Positions 15,978 through 24,431 of a stretch of DNA of 26,146 nucleotides are shown piece by piece. Position 1 is the first letter of the stretch. The number at the start of each line of letters is the position of its first letter. A model generated the notes under the pieces. That model was given only the letters and a program-made list of their open reading frames with translations, did not search any database and had not been told where the DNA came from. The DNA comes from CAZMLC01 sp964567125 (GTDB taxonomy: Bacteria; Verrucomicrobiota; Kiritimatiellia; RFP12; UBA1067), in contig CAZMLC010000037.1 of assembly GCA_964567125.1 (NCBI GenBank), forward strand, positions 1 through 26,146, given 5' to 3'. A program made the translations under genes and the position numbers.

Positions 15978-16006
15978 AAAATACCATTTCTATGCATATG
16001 GCGCAA
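15978..16006 (-). promoter_or_regulatory. Promoter of the gspF/pseudopilin operon
   Basis: On the minus strand TTGCGC (16006-16001) is followed after exactly 17 bp by TATTTT (15983-15978), with TGG just before it forming an extended -10. The predicted start near 15971 gives a leader of about 100 bases before gspF. It is the best promoter match between the terminator at 16046 and the gene. Confidence 0.55.
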
Positions 16007-16045
16007 ATGTTTATTTCATTTTCACGCTGCGATCATCCGCCCCAT

Positions 16046-16076
16046 AAAAAAGGACACCTCGTATACGGTCTCCTTT
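16046..16076 (-). terminator. Intrinsic terminator of the DUF1549/DUF1501/PPC operon
   Basis: On the minus strand AAAGGA-G-ACC pairs with GGT-G-TCCTTT, a stem with one central mismatch around a loop of about 8 bases, and runs into six Ts (16051-16046). It lies about 22 bases after the stop at 16099 and separates this operon from the gspF operon, which reads in the same direction. Confidence 0.65.
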
Positions 16077-16098
16077 GTCTAAAACAGCGTCGTCCACA

Positions 16099-17874
16099 TT
16101 ATTTCTTTTTGCGCGCCGCTTTTTTACCGGCAAACCGGTATTGCATCATATAGAAGCTCTCGGCAGGAACCAGATGGTTATAGGCGAAGGCCTGCATCAT
16201 CTCCTCTGCCGGGATTACCTGCCGACGGATCGTCTGACCATTGACCTGCGCCTCCGCGTAAATTTTCGTCGGAACCGGATGCGCCGGCAGCTCGGCTTTC
16301 CGGTGGAAGGCAACCACCTTGTCGCTCAGATTCGTGCGGATCATCGGATCATCAACCGCAAAATCCTCGGCAACGATCTGCACGTCATTGGTGAACCCGT
16401 TCTTGCGATCGACATAGAATTTGATGCGCGCCCATCCGTCAGCGGAGAAGTTAATCGCCGACAGCGAGGAGTAAACCGTAAAATCAGGCTGCGGTCTGCC
16501 CACGCGGATCCAGTACTGGTACTCCTCACCGCTCTTCTGCGTCCGCTCGGTAAATACCACTTTATAGGTTCCGGTCACCGGCAATTCCAGTGCGATGTAG
16601 GGATCGACATACTGCACATATTCGCCGATGTGCAGCAACGAGGGCTGCCCCTCAGATTCAGCAATTTTCCCGCCATCCGGCGCATAGAGCCGCATAAATC
16701 CGTCCACCGGCGAACCGATCTGCCGTGCGACCACCTCCAGCGCCACAGCTTGCCCTGCTTTTCCGCTAAACGTAAACGTCCCGACCGTGTCCGGCCGGTC
16801 CAGTACGCCATGCAGGCAGCACTCCGCATCCGTGGAAACCGGTTTTTTCTCGGCCTCGGCGATTGCCACACACGGCAATTTCGGAAAGGGATTTTCAAAC
16901 TGCTCGATCTCGGGCTTCTTCTCGTCAACGCCCACGATGTAGACAAAGTCCTCGCGTCCACGGAAGAGATTGTCCCTGATTTCCAGCGTATACACGCCAT
17001 CAGTCTCCGGCGTAAAATACATGACCGGATCCGGATTAAAATACCAGTCGTCCACAAAGGCTAACTCGTTGTCCTCGGCATCCGCAATCCGCAATACCGC
17101 CTGGAAGTGGCCGGGCACGGCATCGCCGATAAAGGGCAGCAGCGTACGCGCATACGCCTTGAAACAGTATGAGATCCCCTTTTTCAGGTTGATTTTAAAA
17201 CAATCGACCTCACCTGGCAGAATTTGTCCATCGAGCACAACCGGAACGCTCTTCACTGTTGGCGGCGGTTGCGGACGCGACTTCGCGATGTAGCGCGGTT
17301 CCGGCTGATGCGGAGCCGCAGTCACCAGGAAACGACGCGGCACCGAGACGCCCGCATTGGGCGACCACAGGCGGATCTCGCGCATGCCCGGCTCAGCATC
17401 CGGCGCGACTTCAAGCGTCACAATCGCCTTTTGCTGAATCGACGGCGCACGCTGCAACGCATTGCGCACCGCCAGCAGATCGCGCAAAACCAGATTGCGC
17501 TGGAAATCATCGAGCTCGCCTAAACGCTCCCACCATGGGTTGCGCCGCCACTCTGCGCGCTCTTTCTCGCTCGGAAGCGGCGCAACGCCGCCCTTACCCT
17601 TTTCGAGCGCCTCCAGCGAGCTCATCAACCAGCGCCGCTGCGTTTTTGACGCGTTCGGGAAGTTCGGCACCACCTCGACCCCGCGCACCTGCACACCGGT
17701 ACCGCTGACGATGCCGAATTTGACGCCGCCCATACCCTGCCCGCCGACCAGCAGACGGATCGTCGTGCCCTGCTGCGCACTGGCGGGATAGACATAACCA
17801 ATATACGGAGCCGCCCGCACCGTCAAAACCAGCGCGATAACCAGGCATCCAGCACGCATCCATTGCTTCATCAT
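16099..17874 (-). CDS. Exported protein with PPC-like beta-sandwich repeats
   Basis: This protein of about 591 residues has a signal peptide (MMKQWMRAGC... to about residue 21, RA/APY). Two stretches, about 213-315 and 355-465, resemble bacterial pre-peptidase C-terminal (PPC) domains. Each has a turn like GEVDCFKINLKKG or VGTFTFSGKAGQ, a middle strand, and a closing strand of the G-x-Y-T/K-L/V type (TDGVYTLEI, VTGTYKVVF). No peptidase or other catalytic domain is seen. The C-terminal tail is very basic (GKKAARKKK). Proteins of this build often sit beside DUF1549 and DUF1501 genes in planctomycetes and verrucomicrobia, as here. GAGAGG lies 9 bases before the ATG at 17874; an ATG at 17883 is also in frame. 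Confidence 0.75.
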   Translation of the reverse strand: MMKQWMRAGCLVIALVLTVRAAPYIGYVYPASAQQGTTIRLLVGGQGMGGVKFGIVSGTGVQVRGVEVVPNFPNASKTQRRWLMSSLEALEKGKGGVAPLPSEKERAEWRRNPWWERLGELDDFQRNLVLRDLLAVRNALQRAPSIQQKAIVTLEVAPDAEPGMREIRLWSPNAGVSVPRRFLVTAAPHQPEPRYIAKSRPQPPPTVKSVPVVLDGQILPGEVDCFKINLKKGISYCFKAYARTLLPFIGDAVPGHFQAVLRIADAEDNELAFVDDWYFNPDPVMYFTPETDGVYTLEIRDNLFRGREDFVYIVGVDEKKPEIEQFENPFPKLPCVAIAEAEKKPVSTDAECCLHGVLDRPDTVGTFTFSGKAGQAVALEVVARQIGSPVDGFMRLYAPDGGKIAESEGQPSLLHIGEYVQYVDPYIALELPVTGTYKVVFTERTQKSGEEYQYWIRVGRPQPDFTVYSSLSAINFSADGWARIKFYVDRKNGFTNDVQIVAEDFAVDDPMIRTNLSDKVVAFHRKAELPAHPVPTKIYAEAQVNGQTIRRQVIPAEEMMQAFAYNHLVPAESFYMMQYRFAGKKAARKKK

Positions 17875-17921
17875 GTTCACCATCCTCTCAACGTTACACT
17901 CCGACACGACACCGCAGCATG

Positions 17922-19229
17922 CTAGGCTTTCGCGGCGCCCATGGGAACCGTATAGATTTCGCGCAAGCGGCCGGCCGGCGATTCCGGCGGCAGCACCGTC
18001 ACATCGAAGTTGCGCGGATTGGGCAGCTTGGCATCCGGATCAATGCCGGCGAGTTCGTAGATGCTGCCCAGCAGATCCTGCGGCGCGACCGGCCGTTTGA
18101 CCACCGTACTCGCGGTTTCGTCCGACTCGCCCACCACATGGCCGCCTTTAAAGCCGCCGCCCGCAACCACCGCATTGAAGCATTTGCTGTAGTGGTTGCG
18201 TCCGCCAAACCACGGCGCTTCCCGCTGAATCAGCGGTGTGCGGCCGAATTCGCCAGTCCACCAGACCAGCGTCGTGTCCAGAAGCCCCTGCTCGCTGAGG
18301 TCAGCCAGTAGCGCGGCAAAGGCCTGATCCATCTCCGCGGTCCGCTGCTGCATCGTCTCAAAATGCTTTTTGTGCGAATCCCAGCCCTGCGCATTGAGCG
18401 TGATGTACGGCACGCCGCGTTCAACCAGCCGACGGGCAACCAGACAGGATTGCGCAAAGGTATTCCGCCCGTAGCGATCGCGCATCGCGGGCGTCTCCTG
18501 CGACAAATCAAAGGCCGCAGCCGCATCGCCGAAGATAATGCGGCGCGCCGTCTCGCTCGACTGATCATACGTTTGCGTCGTCACGCTGTTCGTGAATGCG
18601 CGTCCGAAGGTATCGAAGGCCGCACTGCGCTCGAACCGCTTCTGCATCTCCGCGACGGTCAGATCGCCCGGCGGGATCACCCCGTCCACAATGAACTTGA
18701 CCGCATTGGGATTCCCGCCCGTCACCAGCGGCGCATACTTTTCGCTCAGGAACCCGATTTCGGAAAAGCGGCCCTTGGGCACTGTCAGGATGATGTAGGG
18801 CGAAAGGTCGCCCTTGTACTCCTTGGATTTGTGCATCGCCATCACCGCGCCGATCGCGGGAAAGACCTTGCCGCCGCCCGGCTCGCGTCCGGTCTGCATC
18901 AGGTAGGTCGCAGTCTCATGACCGTTATGCGGATGCGTCATGGAACGGATGATCGAAAACTTATCGGCCTGCTTCGCCAACTTCGGCAACCACTCGCTGA
19001 CGAAGATCCCGTCCACATTGGTTGGAATCGCCTTCAACCCATTCGCATACTCGACGGGAGCATGCGGCTTCGGATCAAAGGTCTCCAGCTGTGAGGGTCC
19101 GCCCCACACCCAGATTTCAATGACCGACTTCGCCACCTTACGCTGAACAGGCGCAGCCATCAGCCCGGGCATCGCATACAAAGCGGCCATACCGGTCAAA
19201 AATTGACGCCGTTTCACGTTTGCTCTCAT
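17922..19229 (-). CDS. DUF1501 family exported protein (sulfatase-like fold)
   Basis: This 435-residue protein has a twin-arginine-like leader (KRRQFLTGMAAL, residues 6-17), so it is probably exported folded. Family landmarks are all present: GGPSQLETFDPKP (43-55), WDSHKKHF, GEFGRTP, and GRNHYSKCF followed by AGGGFKGG. DUF1501 is related to the alkaline phosphatase/sulfatase superfamily, and the conserved D, H and E residues suggest a metal site. No substrate has been established. AAGGGAG lies 6 bases before the ATG. It follows the DUF1549/DUF1553 gene by 19 bp, the usual partnership for these families. Confidence 0.92.
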   Translation of the reverse strand: MRANVKRRQFLTGMAALYAMPGLMAAPVQRKVAKSVIEIWVWGGPSQLETFDPKPHAPVEYANGLKAIPTNVDGIFVSEWLPKLAKQADKFSIIRSMTHPHNGHETATYLMQTGREPGGGKVFPAIGAVMAMHKSKEYKGDLSPYIILTVPKGRFSEIGFLSEKYAPLVTGGNPNAVKFIVDGVIPPGDLTVAEMQKRFERSAAFDTFGRAFTNSVTTQTYDQSSETARRIIFGDAAAAFDLSQETPAMRDRYGRNTFAQSCLVARRLVERGVPYITLNAQGWDSHKKHFETMQQRTAEMDQAFAALLADLSEQGLLDTTLVWWTGEFGRTPLIQREAPWFGGRNHYSKCFNAVVAGGGFKGGHVVGESDETASTVVKRPVAPQDLLGSIYELAGIDPDAKLPNPRNFDVTVLPPESPAGRLREIYTVPMGAAKA

Positions 19230-19248
19230 GATTTTCTCCCTTTGAAAC

Positions 19249-20802
19249 TTAGGACACCAACAAAAACTCTTTTGAGCTGAGCAAGGACCAGCACAAATCC
19301 AAAAAGGCCCGCCATTTCAGCCGTTTGTCGCGAATCGCCGTATATTCGGCGAAAAAGGCCTTGGACTCCTCATCCGTGGGCGGACGTGCGAAAAATTTCC
19401 AGTAGATATGCGCCAGCTTTTCGCGCGGCGGCAGATCACGTACATCCGACGCCTGGAAAATACTGCCGATCCGCCGGTAAATATCGCCTGAATTATAAAA
19501 ATAGAGCAGCTGCTTTTCATTCAGCTGGTTGTTGCGCTCCTGCAGCAGACCGCTGTCGCGCGCCGGGCGGCCAAACAGAATCAGAAACTGGCTGCTGATC
19601 GAACCGTCGGCTAACGTCACGGTGCGGCTCTGATTGGGAATGAAGGTGAACGGTTCCGGGATCACGCTGGAATACTCAAACGTGGTTCCGGTCAGATCGC
19701 GAATGGAATCCTCAACGACCTCCGCATCCATGCGGTGTATTGGATAGAGCGCCGCATACTTGATCGCCAGCTCAGCGCGCGGTGCATCCAGCGCAATGGC
19801 TGACGCGCGCATCACGGCCGTGTTCGCAACCGCGCGGACCAAGCGCTTGAAGTCATACCCGCTCGCCACAAAATCCTCAGCCAGCAGCTCAATGACCTTC
19901 TCGTTGAGACAGGGCGTTGTGATATCGTCGGGATTCTCATAGAAGCTCTGGTAGAAAAGCCAATACCAGACGCGGTTGACCGCCGCCTTGGCAAAGTACT
20001 CACACTTTCCGGTCGTCAGATAATCAGCGAAGATGGCCCGGTAATCCTCCCCGGCCTTCGCGGTCTTGGATGCCCCGTTCGGAAAAACCAGTTTCTGCGC
20101 CACGTCCCCCGGCTTCCAATAGACGATCTCCTCTTTCCACTCCTGCGTCGTGGCGATCGTCACATTCTGGAAAAAGGCCGCCATGTTCGTCTGCGCCTGC
20201 GGTGCACGTCCCTCCAAATTAATCCCCATGAAGGTCTGCGCCACCGCCGCGGCGATCGGCAGGGGCGCACGCTCCGAGATCGCACGGTAGAAATTGACCT
20301 CCGCCACGCGGAAGTTGCTCCCCGAGGCCGTCAGCAAGGCGCGCACGAACTGGTCGTACGGTTCGTTGTTTTTCAGAAAAGAGCAGACGCGGTAGTGGTA
20401 GACATAGACCGCGTTCGGCCACAGATTAATCGGGAACTCGGATTTGACCCGCAGCGCATCGCACCATTTCAAGCTCCAGTAATCCACATAGTGCTCCGAG
20501 GCCAGCAGCGTATCCACCAGCTTTTCATATTTGTCGGCGGATTGATCGGCAAAGAACGCCTTGGCCTCCGCATCGGACGGCAGGCGACCGGCCAATGAGA
20601 GATAGAGCCGCCGGGCATAGACCGTATCCGCCGCCGCGTAGGGAACCGGCAGTCCCTGCTTCTGCCAGGATTCGAACAACGCGCGGTCGACCTTCGTGTG
20701 CGCCTCGACTTTCTTGTCCGTTTCATACGGCGCGATCGCGTCGCGTGCGAAACACGACAGGCAGAACAAACTCACGCAAAAAAGAACGCGTAAAATACCC
20801 AT
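19249..20802 (-). CDS. DUF1549/DUF1553 family exported protein, short form without haem domain
   Basis: This 517-residue protein has a signal peptide (about 1-20, CFA/RDA). The first half fits DUF1549: VDRALFESWQKQGLP, YARRLYLSLAGRLPSDAEA and EHYVDYWSLKWCDALR. The second half fits DUF1553: AAVNRVWYWLFYQSF, LLAEDFVASGYDFKRLVRA, and a final RPPTDEE with a closing SSKEFLLV. Most planctomycete members are far longer and carry an N-terminal CxxCH cytochrome domain; none is present here. The family's activity is unknown, though it is often discussed with polysaccharide use. GAGGG is 7 bases before the ATG. It is the first gene of the three-gene operon. Confidence 0.88.
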   Translation of the reverse strand: MGILRVLFCVSLFCLSCFARDAIAPYETDKKVEAHTKVDRALFESWQKQGLPVPYAAADTVYARRLYLSLAGRLPSDAEAKAFFADQSADKYEKLVDTLLASEHYVDYWSLKWCDALRVKSEFPINLWPNAVYVYHYRVCSFLKNNEPYDQFVRALLTASGSNFRVAEVNFYRAISERAPLPIAAAVAQTFMGINLEGRAPQAQTNMAAFFQNVTIATTQEWKEEIVYWKPGDVAQKLVFPNGASKTAKAGEDYRAIFADYLTTGKCEYFAKAAVNRVWYWLFYQSFYENPDDITTPCLNEKVIELLAEDFVASGYDFKRLVRAVANTAVMRASAIALDAPRAELAIKYAALYPIHRMDAEVVEDSIRDLTGTTFEYSSVIPEPFTFIPNQSRTVTLADGSISSQFLILFGRPARDSGLLQERNNQLNEKQLLYFYNSGDIYRRIGSIFQASDVRDLPPREKLAHIYWKFFARPPTDEESKAFFAEYTAIRDKRLKWRAFLDLCWSLLSSKEFLLVS

Positions 20803-20870
20803 AAAACAGCCCTCGTTGAACGCTGGGAACAGCGTGCTTGAAGATGCGATAACAGTAGCTTTTCCAATGC

Positions 20871-20897
20871 ATTATGGCAAGAGGAAAGCCATGACAA
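20871..20897 (-). promoter_or_regulatory. Candidate promoter of the DUF1549 operon
   Basis: On the minus strand TTGTCA (20897-20892) and CATAAT (20876-20871) each match five of six consensus bases, but the spacing is only 15 bp. Such short spacing often needs an activator. The -35 box lies within one arm of the inverted repeat at 20891-20917. A small hairpin (ACGCTG with CAGCGT, 20820-20835) lies in the predicted leader. Confidence 0.4.
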
Positions 20898-20917
20898 AAC
20901 GATTAAAAAATTGTCAT
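20891..20917. promoter_or_regulatory. Perfect 7-bp inverted repeat, possible operator between divergent genes
   Basis: ATGACAA (20891-20897) and TTGTCAT (20911-20917) are perfect reverse complements 13 bp apart, around an AT-rich centre. The half-site centres are 20 bp, or two helical turns, apart, as for a dimeric regulator bound on one face. One arm contains the -35 box of the minus-strand promoter, and the other is about 20 bp upstream of the plus-strand promoter. Confidence 0.4.
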
Positions 20918-20937
20918 TTTACGCGCGCACAATCCGA

Positions 20938-20966
20938 TTGAGCAAAAAGGCGCGATATGATACAGT
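20938..20966 (+). promoter_or_regulatory. Promoter of the DUF2723 gene
   Basis: TTGAGC (20938-20943) and TACAGT (20961-20966) are 17 bp apart, with TGA just before the -10 box forming an extended -10. The predicted start near 20973 gives a leader of about 50 bases before the ATG at 21023. Confidence 0.5.
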
Positions 20967-21022
20967 TTTATTGATTTCAGTTCGCCCATTAAACAGGATT
21001 TCAGACCATAAGTAAAAGACGT

Positions 21023-24000
21023 ATGAACGCGATTTCTTCTTTTTTCTCAAAGCAAACTCACGCTGCTAACACCACGGAACCCTCTGACACCAAGGCACCG
21101 CTCTTCAAACGCGAAGACTGGATCGCCGCGGCGGCAACCTTCCTCTTCTCCGGGTTCGTCTTTCTAAGGAATATGGCCCCGGAGGTCACGCTGCAAGACT
21201 CCGGTGAATTGGTCACCGGCGCCTTCACCTTCGGCGTCCCCCATCCTCCGGGCTATCCCCTCTGGGCTTTCCTCGGCTACATCTGGAGCCACTTCATCGT
21301 CCCCTTTGGCAACCCGGCCTGGCGCATCGGCTCAATGTCGGTCTTCACCGGCGCGCTGACCGTCGGCATCATGACGCTGATGATGACCTGTAGTACACGC
21401 ATCCTGCTCAAAGCCCTGCCCTGGACTAAAGACGTCGACACCCGCATCAATCACTGGCTCGCGCTCTGCGTCGGATCCAGCGCCTCCCTGCTCTTCGGCT
21501 TTAACCGCGGCGTCTGGCTCTGGGCCAGCGTCTCGGAAATGCGCGTGCTCAACGCCTTTTCGTTTATCCTCATCACCTGCTTCTTCTTCGCCTGGATGAT
21601 GCGCCCCCAGCGCAAAGGCTTTCTCTATGCGGCCCTGCTGACCTTCGGCTTGAGCATGACCAACCACCAGACCGTCGCCGTGATGGCAGCCGCGCTGGTT
21701 GTCGGCACCTTCGCGCTCGGCCTTGACCACTATTTCGATGAACGTGAACGTGCACAGCTGGCCCGCACGCGCGAAGGCGATTTCACGCTGATGATGCGCG
21801 CGCTCTCGACCTTCTGCGACCTGACGGTCGCGGTCTTGCTGAGCCTCGCCACGGTCTTCGCCCTGTTCGCCTGGCTGAAGAACACAGAGACCACGCTTCC
21901 CGGTGAACTCGGCATCGGTAAGATTGTTATGCTCGCCCTGGCCGGCATCGCGCTCCTCATTGTGGGCCGCTTCTACGGCTGGGTCAATCCCCGCTACACG
22001 CTGATCTACACGCTGCTCTTCATCTCCGGCTGCGCACTCTATTTTTATATGCCGCTCGCCTCGTCGACCAATCCGCCCATGAACTGGGGCTTTACCTCGA
22101 CCAAAGAGGGCTTTTTGCACGCCATCACGCGCGGCCAGTATGAAAAACTGCAAGGCGCGGACCCCTTCAGCGACATCTTCCATATCCAGCTCTGGGTCTT
22201 TATCCGCGGTCTGATCCGCCAGTACTCGCTGCCGCTCGCCGGTTTCGGCCTCGTCACGCTGCTGGTCTCGACCTACTGGCTCTTTAAACACCTTCTGCAA
22301 AGCGCGCAGTCCTATCGCTGGATCGGTTACTCCTGGCTCGCGGCACTGCCCATGTCCATGATCAGCGTGATCGTCTTCCGCTCGGTCTTTCTGAAATTGC
22401 CCCCTGAGCTCACGCCTGCGCTCCTCATCTGGGGCTTTGGCTTGGCCACGCTCTTTATTTTAATTCTCGGCCTCTGGCTTTATCTCAACAAGTCAGGCCG
22501 CGCCTGGGCCATCTTTGTCTGGTCAGCCTTCCTGGCCTCAAGCCTCGGCCTCATCCTGATCATCAACCCGAAGCTCGATCGCCAGGAACAGGAAATCACG
22601 ATCAAGTTCTTCGCACCAGCCCACGGCTTCTACGCCATGCTGATCGGCTATGGTATCGCGCTGACCTATTCGTTCGTGATCAGCTTCTGGACCCGCCTGC
22701 CGCGCAGCGTCGCCTACCTCGCCTGCGCCGCGCTGCTCGCCCTGCCGATCATCACCTACCGCACGAACTGGAGCCTCTGCGCGCTCGGCACGCACGACTT
22801 CGGCTATCAGTTCGGCTACCGCATGTTCTGCCCCGGCGACGGCTATCCCGACATGGAAAAAGATGCCGTGCTCTTCGGCGGCACAGACCCCGGGCGCTTT
22901 GTCCCCACCTACATGATCTTCTGCGAAAGTCAGGTCAACCCGAAAGATCGCTATCAGAGCCCCTTCCTGCCCGAATCCAAGGGTTCGGAGTTTGATCGCT
23001 CGGATGTCTACATCATTACCCAGAATGCGCTCGCGGACGGCACCTACATGAATTACATCCGCGACCATTACGATTTCTCGCGCCCCAATCCGAACGACCC
23101 CAAGACGCTGGAGAAATTCCTTCCGTGGCAGCGCTGGGTCTTCAAGACGGGCTGGACCCTGCTGGATCGCCAGAACGATTTTCCCAAACAGCCGATCCGC
23201 ATTCCGAGCCCCGACGACAACTCGCGCGCCTTCCAGCAGTTCGTGACCGAAGTGCAGAACGGCACCCGTCCGAACCGCGGCGATATCGTGATCGAGAACG
23301 GACGCGTCCAGGTGACCGGCGCGCTGGCCGTCATGGAGATCAACGGCATCCTGGCCAAATACATCTTCGATTGGAACAAGGACAAGCACGCCTTCTATGT
23401 TGAAGAGAGCTACGTCATTCCCTGGATGTATCCCTACCTGCGTCCCTCGGGTGTGATCATGCGCATCGAAAAGGAGACGCTGCCATCACCCCAGGAGAAT
23501 CAAGCCCTCTGGAAAGGCATCTTCGACAAGGATAAAGCCTACTGGGATAAGCTCGTGCGGGATTTCACCGCCCGCGAAGAGTTCCGCCGCAATGCCGATG
23601 CCAAGAAGTCGTTTTCTAAAATGCGCGTGGCCATTGCAGGACTCTACCTCTGGCGCAACATGCTGCCGGAAGCGGAATATGCCTTCAAGCAGTCGCTCGA
23701 ACTCTGCCCGGAGAGCCCGGAATCGAGTTTCCGTCTCGCGGAACTCTACATGAGCCTGCGCCGCTTCGACGAGGCGCGCACGCTCATCAAGACCTATCTG
23801 ACCTACGACGAATACAATAACAACGCGCACGCCTTCCTGAAGCAGATCGACGAAATCGCCGCAGCCACGACCCGCCGCGATGAACTGATCCGCAAACTGA
23901 CGAACGCCCCGACTTTGCAGGACATGATGGAGCTGCTCTCCGTCTATCACAAGCTGAATGCGCGCAACGACATGCTCAACCTCTGCCGTCAGATGCTCGA

Positions 24001-24352
24001 CATTAAAGAGCTCCCGCCGCAAGCCCTCTACGGCATCGGCCAGGCCCTCAGCGCCATTCAGCAGGCTGACATGGCGCTGCAAGCCTACCAGCGCTACACG
24101 CAGGTTCTGCCGCAGGATTTCCGCGGCTTCGTCGAAGTCGGCTGGATCGAACTGAGCCGCGGACAACACAACGCCGGTTATCAGGCCTGGCAGCGCGCCG
24201 TCGCAGTCGGCGGCGATGCCGCGCGCCAGATGCTCCGCGCGGATGCGCGCTTTGCGCAGTTGTGGCAGCAACCCAACCTGCCACGCCCCTTCTTCGACCT
24301 GATTCAGGGAGGCGGACGACGCAATAACGCCCTCGGTATCGGAGGATTTTAA
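21023..24352 (+). CDS. DUF2723 (GT117-type) membrane glycosyltransferase with C-terminal TPR repeats
   Basis: This is a 1109-residue polytopic membrane protein. After a short soluble N-terminus, the first helix (about 33-50) leads into an extracytoplasmic loop. The loop holds MAPEVTLQDSGELV and GVPHPPGYPL (51-80), the signature of DUF2723. The acidic D59 and E62 lie where GT-C enzymes have catalytic acids. Many further helices run to about residue 590, followed by a soluble region. TPR-like helical repeats fill about 867-1090 (for example EAEYAFKQSLELCPESPES). Relatives include human TMEM260, a protein O-mannosyltransferase, so transfer of sugar from a lipid donor onto exported proteins is plausible but inferred. 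No clear SD precedes the ATG. The gene stands alone, with its own promoter and terminator. Confidence 0.88.
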   Translation: MNAISSFFSKQTHAANTTEPSDTKAPLFKREDWIAAAATFLFSGFVFLRNMAPEVTLQDSGELVTGAFTFGVPHPPGYPLWAFLGYIWSHFIVPFGNPAWRIGSMSVFTGALTVGIMTLMMTCSTRILLKALPWTKDVDTRINHWLALCVGSSASLLFGFNRGVWLWASVSEMRVLNAFSFILITCFFFAWMMRPQRKGFLYAALLTFGLSMTNHQTVAVMAAALVVGTFALGLDHYFDERERAQLARTREGDFTLMMRALSTFCDLTVAVLLSLATVFALFAWLKNTETTLPGELGIGKIVMLALAGIALLIVGRFYGWVNPRYTLIYTLLFISGCALYFYMPLASSTNPPMNWGFTSTKEGFLHAITRGQYEKLQGADPFSDIFHIQLWVFIRGLIRQYSLPLAGFGLVTLLVSTYWLFKHLLQSAQSYRWIGYSWLAALPMSMISVIVFRSVFLKLPPELTPALLIWGFGLATLFILILGLWLYLNKSGRAWAIFVWSAFLASSLGLILIINPKLDRQEQEITIKFFAPAHGFYAMLIGYGIALTYSFVISFWTRLPRSVAYLACAALLALPIITYRTNWSLCALGTHDFGYQFGYRMFCPGDGYPDMEKDAVLFGGTDPGRFVPTYMIFCESQVNPKDRYQSPFLPESKGSEFDRSDVYIITQNALADGTYMNYIRDHYDFSRPNPNDPKTLEKFLPWQRWVFKTGWTLLDRQNDFPKQPIRIPSPDDNSRAFQQFVTEVQNGTRPNRGDIVIENGRVQVTGALAVMEINGILAKYIFDWNKDKHAFYVEESYVIPWMYPYLRPSGVIMRIEKETLPSPQENQALWKGIFDKDKAYWDKLVRDFTAREEFRRNADAKKSFSKMRVAIAGLYLWRNMLPEAEYAFKQSLELCPESPESSFRLAELYMSLRRFDEARTLIKTYLTYDEYNNNAHAFLKQIDEIAAATTRRDELIRKLTNAPTLQDMMELLSVYHKLNARNDMLNLCRQMLDIKELPPQALYGIGQALSAIQQADMALQAYQRYTQVLPQDFRGFVEVGWIELSRGQHNAGYQAWQRAVAVGGDAARQMLRADARFAQLWQQPNLPRPFFDLIQGGGRRNNALGIGGF

Positions 24353-24356
24353 TCGG

Positions 24357-24392
24357 TGCGGTGCAGACTTTTCAATCTGCACCGCATTTTTT
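24357..24392 (+). terminator. Strong intrinsic terminator after the DUF2723 gene
   Basis: TGCGGTGCAGA (24357-24367) pairs perfectly with TCTGCACCGCA (24376-24386) in an 11-bp stem around an 8-base loop, followed by six Ts (24387-24392). It starts 4 bases after the stop codon. Confidence 0.93.
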
Positions 24393-24413
24393 ACACGACC
24401 GCGCAAACCATTC

Positions 24414-24422
24414 TGCTATACT
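24414..24422 (+). promoter_or_regulatory. Extended -10 promoter of nadE
   Basis: TGC-TATACT (24414-24422) matches the extended -10 consensus with five of six bases in the core box. No good -35 box lies at 16-18 bp, since that place is taken by the end of the terminator region. The expected transcription start is near 24429, about 3 bases before the ATG. Confidence 0.55.
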
Positions 24423-24431
24423 ATTTTCACC

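Noticed and set aside
16075..17064. Plus-strand frame of 329 codons opposite the PPC-like gene
   Set aside because: It starts inside the terminator hairpin of the minus-strand operon and has no SD or recognised motif.
21332..22300. Long minus-strand frame (322 codons) opposite the DUF2723 gene
   Set aside because: The plus strand encodes a clear DUF2723 membrane domain here. The antisense product is rich in Glu, Arg and Gln, typical of a mirror frame of hydrophobic codons in GC-rich DNA.
22538..24406. Two further long minus-strand frames opposite the DUF2723/TPR region (283 and 306 codons)
   Set aside because: They lie antisense to conserved coding sequence, one passes through the terminator hairpin, and neither shows a known domain or SD.
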